From positions 1 to 9,312 of the forward strand of contig URDM01000095.1 in the NCBI GenBank assembly GCA_900546575.1: a DNA stretch of 9,312 bases, written 5' to 3'. This stretch comes from an uncultured Prevotella sp. GTDB taxonomy: Bacteria > Bacteroidota > Bacteroidia > Bacteroidales > Bacteroidaceae. Under the pieces are notes generated by a model. The model was not told where the DNA came from and searched no databases. It was given only the letters and a program-made list of their open reading frames with translations. This document shows, one piece after another, positions 7,065 to 9,312 of the stretch. Both the position numbers and the translations under genes were made by a program. Numbering within the stretch: the stretch's first letter is position 1; every line of letters begins with the position of its first letter.

Positions 7065-7328
7065 ATGAATAAAAAAGACAAATTGCTGAAAAGGTTTTAT
7101 GGTTTACCAAAAGATTTCACTTTTGACGAGATGTCTGCTCTGTTTGGCCAATTCGGATTTCATCAAGAAAATAAAGGGGCAACTTCGGGGTCGAGAGTAA
7201 TCTTTGTAAATGATAATGACGAAAATAGTTATATTATGCACAAACCACATCCTTCTAATATTATTAAAGGATATGTGATGAGGCAGGTTTTGACATTTTT
7301 GAAAGCAAATGGTTATTTAAATAAATAA
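7065..7328 (+). CDS. hicA: HicA-family toxin
   Basis: 87-residue small basic protein, first gene of the rightward operon. HicA toxins are ribosome-independent mRNA interferases with a double-stranded-RNA-binding-like fold, neutralised by HicB. The layout fits the Bacteroidetes branch: an N-terminal helix (KKDKLLKRFYGLPKDFTFDEMSALFGQFGF), a turn with KGATSGSRVIF (about 38-47) where classical HicA has a Gly-Ser-His motif, then HKPHP (59-63) and a C-terminal helix ending FLKANGYL. The classical catalytic His position reads Arg44 here; HKPHP may supply histidines, so the active site should not be assumed. An in-frame TAA immediately precedes the ATG and fixes the start. GC is about one third by hand count (80 of 240 bases, 7081-7320), against roughly 54% in the response-regulator gene (65 of 120 bases, 7801-7920), suggesting horizontal origin. 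Two tandem TAA codons end it. Confidence 0.82.
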   Translation: MNKKDKLLKRFYGLPKDFTFDEMSALFGQFGFHQENKGATSGSRVIFVNDNDENSYIMHKPHPSNIIKGYVMRQVLTFLKANGYLNK

Positions 7329-7336
7329 TAAAGGTT

Positions 7337-7690
7337 ATGGGATTGTTAAAATACAAGGGCTACACCGGTAGTGTGGATTATAGTGAGGAAGATAATTGTC
7401 TTTATGGTAAAGTGCTTGGTATGAGTAAAGACGCTATTACCTATGAGGGACAAGACGTGAACGAATTGCGCAAGGACTTTGAGGAGGCAGTTGACGATTA
7501 TCTGAGTCTATGCAAGGCTCAAGGTAAAGAACCGCGTGTGCCTTATAGTGGAAACTTGAATATAAGAATCACTCCTGAGATTCATAGCCGTATTGCTATG
7601 ATGGCTATGCAAGCAGGGACAACTATTAATGGATTCATACGTGACACGCTTGCCAATGCGGTGGGTATAGCTAAACCTATAAATGTATGA
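7337..7690 (+). CDS. hicB: HicB-family antitoxin
   Basis: 117-residue antitoxin, eight bases after hicA. Residues about 4-60 (KYKGYTGSVDYSEEDNCLYG...YEGQDVNELRKDFEEAVDDYL) match the N-terminal partial RNase-H-like domain that covers HicA. Residues about 73-108 (NLNIRITPEIHSRIAMMAMQAGTTINGFIRDTLANAV) form a ribbon-helix-helix DNA-binding domain, as in Arc/MetJ-like repressors. It should bind HicA and repress the hicA promoter, probably at the palindrome 7025-7038. The gene order toxin then antitoxin is usual for hicAB. Its TGA stop overlaps the ATG of the response regulator, which is unusual company for a toxin-antitoxin pair. Base composition moves from AT-rich at its start towards that of its neighbour. 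Confidence 0.88.
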   Translation: MGLLKYKGYTGSVDYSEEDNCLYGKVLGMSKDAITYEGQDVNELRKDFEEAVDDYLSLCKAQGKEPRVPYSGNLNIRITPEIHSRIAMMAMQAGTTINGFIRDTLANAVGIAKPINV

Positions 7691-8214
7691 ACTATCCATA
7701 TAGTACAATAGTAGTTGTCGACGACAATTCTGCCATTCTCACAGCCCTGAAGATTTGTCTTGCAGCTGAATTCGAACATGTCGTGACTCTGACCTCGCCC
7801 GACACGCTTGTGGCTACGCTTGCAAATGAGCAGAATGTTGATGCTGTGCTGCTCGACATGAACTTCTCGCTCGGAGTGAACACGGGGCAGGACGGACTGT
7901 TCTGGCTGCGCACAATAAAGAAGCTGCACCCCAATACGCCCGTGGTGCTCATCACAGCCTATGCCGACGTACAGTTGGCTGTGAACGGACTGAAGTATGG
8001 AGCAGCCGACTTCGTCACCAAACCTTGGGACAACGACAAGCTGATAGGCGTTCTGCGTGATGCCATCGACAGCAATCGCGAGGTGGTGCCGCTCGACCAG
8101 ATGGAGCAGGAACACGTACAACGGGCTGTAGAACAATGTCGCGGCAACATGAGCAAGGCTGCTGAGATGTTGGGAATAACCCGACAGACGCTATACAAGA
8201 AACTTAAGAAATAA
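7687..8214 (+). CDS. Response regulator: receiver plus Fis-type HTH, no AAA+ domain
   Basis: 175-residue two-component regulator. Residues about 6-126 are a receiver domain with acidic pair Asp12-Asp13, phospho-acceptor Asp57 in VLLDMNF, Thr90 in VLITAYAD and Lys112 in FVTKPWD. Residues about 136-175 (PLDQMEQEHVQRAVEQ, then GNMSKAAEMLGITRQTLYKKLKK) are the Fis-type helix-turn-helix that ends NtrC-family activators. Receiver features such as LLDMNF.LG.NTGQDGLFWL are those of Bacteroidetes NtrC-like regulators that, from memory, are about 430-460 residues long and carry a central AAA+ sigma-54 activation domain. Here the two parts join through about ten residues, so the layout is like RegA/PrrA. 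It probably receives phosphate from the kinase encoded next and controls the divergent efflux operon. The ATG shares ATGA with the hicB stop, and an in-frame TAA at 7672-7674 excludes a longer form. Confidence 0.9.
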   Translation: MNYPYSTIVVVDDNSAILTALKICLAAEFEHVVTLTSPDTLVATLANEQNVDAVLLDMNFSLGVNTGQDGLFWLRTIKKLHPNTPVVLITAYADVQLAVNGLKYGAADFVTKPWDNDKLIGVLRDAIDSNREVVPLDQMEQEHVQRAVEQCRGNMSKAAEMLGITRQTLYKKLKK

Positions 8215-8235
8215 ACGACTTAAGGGACAGGACCG

Positions 8236-9120
8236 ATGGAAATGACTCCTTATTATATTATAATACTACTGGTGCTGATTATTGTCATGCTGCTGATGTG
8301 GCAATGGCGCCACCAACGGCTTCTCTCGCTAAGGGTAAGGCTGATGCGCGAGGCAATACGCAATCGCGACTTCACCTTTCGTCTGCCTGCCAACCGCATG
8401 TTTCATGGTGAGCGCGACCTTCAGGCGGCTCTCAACGAAATGAGTGGTGAGATAAACCGCCTGCTTGCACGTAGCGAGGTGGAGTCGTGGCAACGGCTGA
8501 CGCGTGTGCTTACCCACGAGATTATGAATGCCGTGGCTCCTATATCGAGCATAACACAAGCCTACATCAGTTCGCCTCTCGTGAAGGGAACCCCTCTTGA
8601 AGAGGGAATGCAGGCTATTCGCGACACAAGCGTCAATCTGCAGACCTTCGTAGAAAGCTATCGCAAACTGACACAACTACAGGCTCCGCATATAGAAGAG
8701 GTGAGTATTGACGGACTGATAAGGAGTCTGCGCACGCTCTATCCCTCGATTGTTTGGCACGTGAATATTGGCAATAGCCAGGAACGTGTGAGTGCCGACA
8801 GCGGAATGTTGCGACAGGTTATGGTAAACCTTACGAAGAATGCAATAGAGGCTGGCGCTCGCAACATCGACCTGCGCCTGGATTATGACGACACGCGCAC
8901 GCTACTGTTGGTCAGCAACGACGCTCCACACATACCGCCTAAGGAGGCGCGCGAGATATTTGTGCCTTTCTTCACGACAAAACCTTCGGGTACTGGCATC
9001 GGACTGCCCCTTTCACGACAGATGATGCTGGCGCAGGAGGGCGACCTTTGGCTTGCCGAAACACCCGTGGCAGGATTTCATACAACCTTTGTCGTGGCGG
9101 CAAATACCTACGGCTCTTGA
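8236..9120 (+). CDS. Sensor histidine kinase, NtrY-like, reduced form
   Basis: 294-residue membrane kinase, partner of the response regulator. One membrane helix (about 6-23) follows a five-to-seven-residue N-terminus, so there is no periplasmic sensor domain. A basic HAMP-like linker (about 25-80, with AIRNRDFTFRL and ERDLQAALNEM) leads directly to the dimerisation helix with phospho-acceptor His94 in VLTHEIMNAVAPI. The ATPase domain has an N-box (QVMVNLTKNAIEA, Asn198 and Asn202), a degenerate G1 box (VSNDAPHIPP), an F-box FVPFFTTK and G2 GTGIGL (252-257). H-box and FVPFFTTK match Bacteroidetes kinases that, from memory, carry a PAS-like domain before the H-box; here it is absent. An in-frame TAA at 8221-8223 excludes an N-terminal extension. 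An AGGA is present three bases before the ATG. The gene lies 21 bases after the regulator gene, surely in one transcript. Confidence 0.92.
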   Translation: MEMTPYYIIILLVLIIVMLLMWQWRHQRLLSLRVRLMREAIRNRDFTFRLPANRMFHGERDLQAALNEMSGEINRLLARSEVESWQRLTRVLTHEIMNAVAPISSITQAYISSPLVKGTPLEEGMQAIRDTSVNLQTFVESYRKLTQLQAPHIEEVSIDGLIRSLRTLYPSIVWHVNIGNSQERVSADSGMLRQVMVNLTKNAIEAGARNIDLRLDYDDTRTLLLVSNDAPHIPPKEAREIFVPFFTTKPSGTGIGLPLSRQMMLAQEGDLWLAETPVAGFHTTFVVAANTYGS

Positions 9121-9144
9121 GTGGCAAATTCCTACGGCTCTTGA
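9099..9144 (+). repeat. 24-bp tandem duplication across the kinase stop codon
   Basis: Bases 9099-9120, the last seven sense codons' worth of the kinase gene with its TGA, recur at 9123-9144 with one substitution (A to T). The offset is 24 bases, so the copy is in the same frame. The first TGA ends translation, leaving the second copy untranslated. It looks like a simple recent tandem duplication. Confidence 0.8.
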
Positions 9145-9205
9145 TTTGCATCATATTGTGCAAGCTTTTCTGTTTCCTGATAGCGGAGTTACCTGAATAT
9201 TTATG

Positions 9206-9213
9206 TAACTTTG
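9206..9213 (+). promoter_or_regulatory. Candidate -7 box of a downstream gene
   Basis: TAACTTTG followed by CA fits the TAnnTTTG box of Bacteroidetes promoters. No TTTG is present 19-21 bases upstream (that stretch reads TAGCGGAG), so only half of the consensus is supported. If used, it starts a transcript whose gene lies beyond the window. Confidence 0.35.
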
Positions 9214-9312
9214 CAGTCAGAAAAAGGATAACTAATTTAAGTTTCGCAAGCGAAAGTAGTTAAGAAGTTAAGGAGTTGTCGCGCCCTACGGTCGCTAAGG
9301 AGTTCTTGCAAG
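9214..9312. repeat. Palindromic and direct repeat sequence at the window end
   Basis: No gene start is visible. The perfect palindrome TTTCGC-AA-GCGAAA lies at 9242-9255. It is followed by period-8 direct repeats (GTTAAGAA, GTTAAGGA at 9259-9274) and a second TAAGGAGTT at 9296-9304. The window ends on CTTGCAAG, itself a palindrome. This resembles mobile or hairpin-type intergenic repeats; what follows is not visible. Confidence 0.5.

Noticed and set aside
7337..7686. Separate promoter for the response regulator inside hicB
   Set aside because: No TAnnTTTG box with a TTTG 19-21 bases upstream was found in hicB; the ATGA overlap points to shared transcription.

Overview
The window looks like a chromosomal segment of a member of the Bacteroidales, most likely Prevotellaceae. 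The reasons are a promoter of the Bacteroidetes type (TTTG, 19 bp, TAnnTTTG), little use of Shine-Dalgarno sites, a 'smalltalk' mini-protein found in this phylum, seven-base and CACGAAT-type intergenic repeats, and efflux and two-component proteins with Bacteroidetes-style motifs. The genus call is an inference; no rRNA or tRNA gene is present.

Region 1 (1-1168, + strand): a 35-residue smalltalk protein opens the window. An unrecognised 169-residue protein with a Gly/Ser/Pro/Thr-rich tail follows. Both are embedded in arrays of period-7 repeats, some forming long inverted repeats. These are followed by two 79-bp tandem copies of a hairpin-forming CACGAAT repeat.

Region 2 (1169-6828, - strand): a compact four-gene operon for a MacAB-TolC-like tripartite transporter. 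In transcription order it encodes an outer-membrane TolC-type channel, a periplasmic HlyD/MacA-type adaptor, a MacB/LolD-type ABC ATPase and a 795-residue eight-helix FtsX-type permease. Spacings are a 16-bp overlap, 22 bp and 11 bp.

Region 3 (6829-7064): the divergent intergenic region. It holds a consensus promoter for the rightward genes with a perfect 14-bp palindrome in its spacer, a perfect 7-3-7 dyad in the middle, and a weaker candidate promoter for the efflux operon.

Region 4 (7065-9120, + strand): an AT-rich hicA-hicB toxin-antitoxin pair, then a response regulator whose ATG overlaps the hicB stop (ATGA), then a histidine kinase. The regulator resembles the NtrC-like proteins often found beside such efflux operons, but its receiver joins the Fis-type helix-turn-helix directly, without the AAA+ sigma-54 activation domain. 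The kinase has one membrane segment and no visible sensor or PAS domain. My model, an inference, is that this reduced two-component pair controls the divergent efflux operon through the intergenic dyad, and that hicAB has come to lie between the regulators and their target so that HicB autoregulation may also set regulator levels.

Region 5 (9121-9312): a short duplication at the kinase stop codon, a possible promoter for the next gene, and palindromic repeat sequence running off the window edge.
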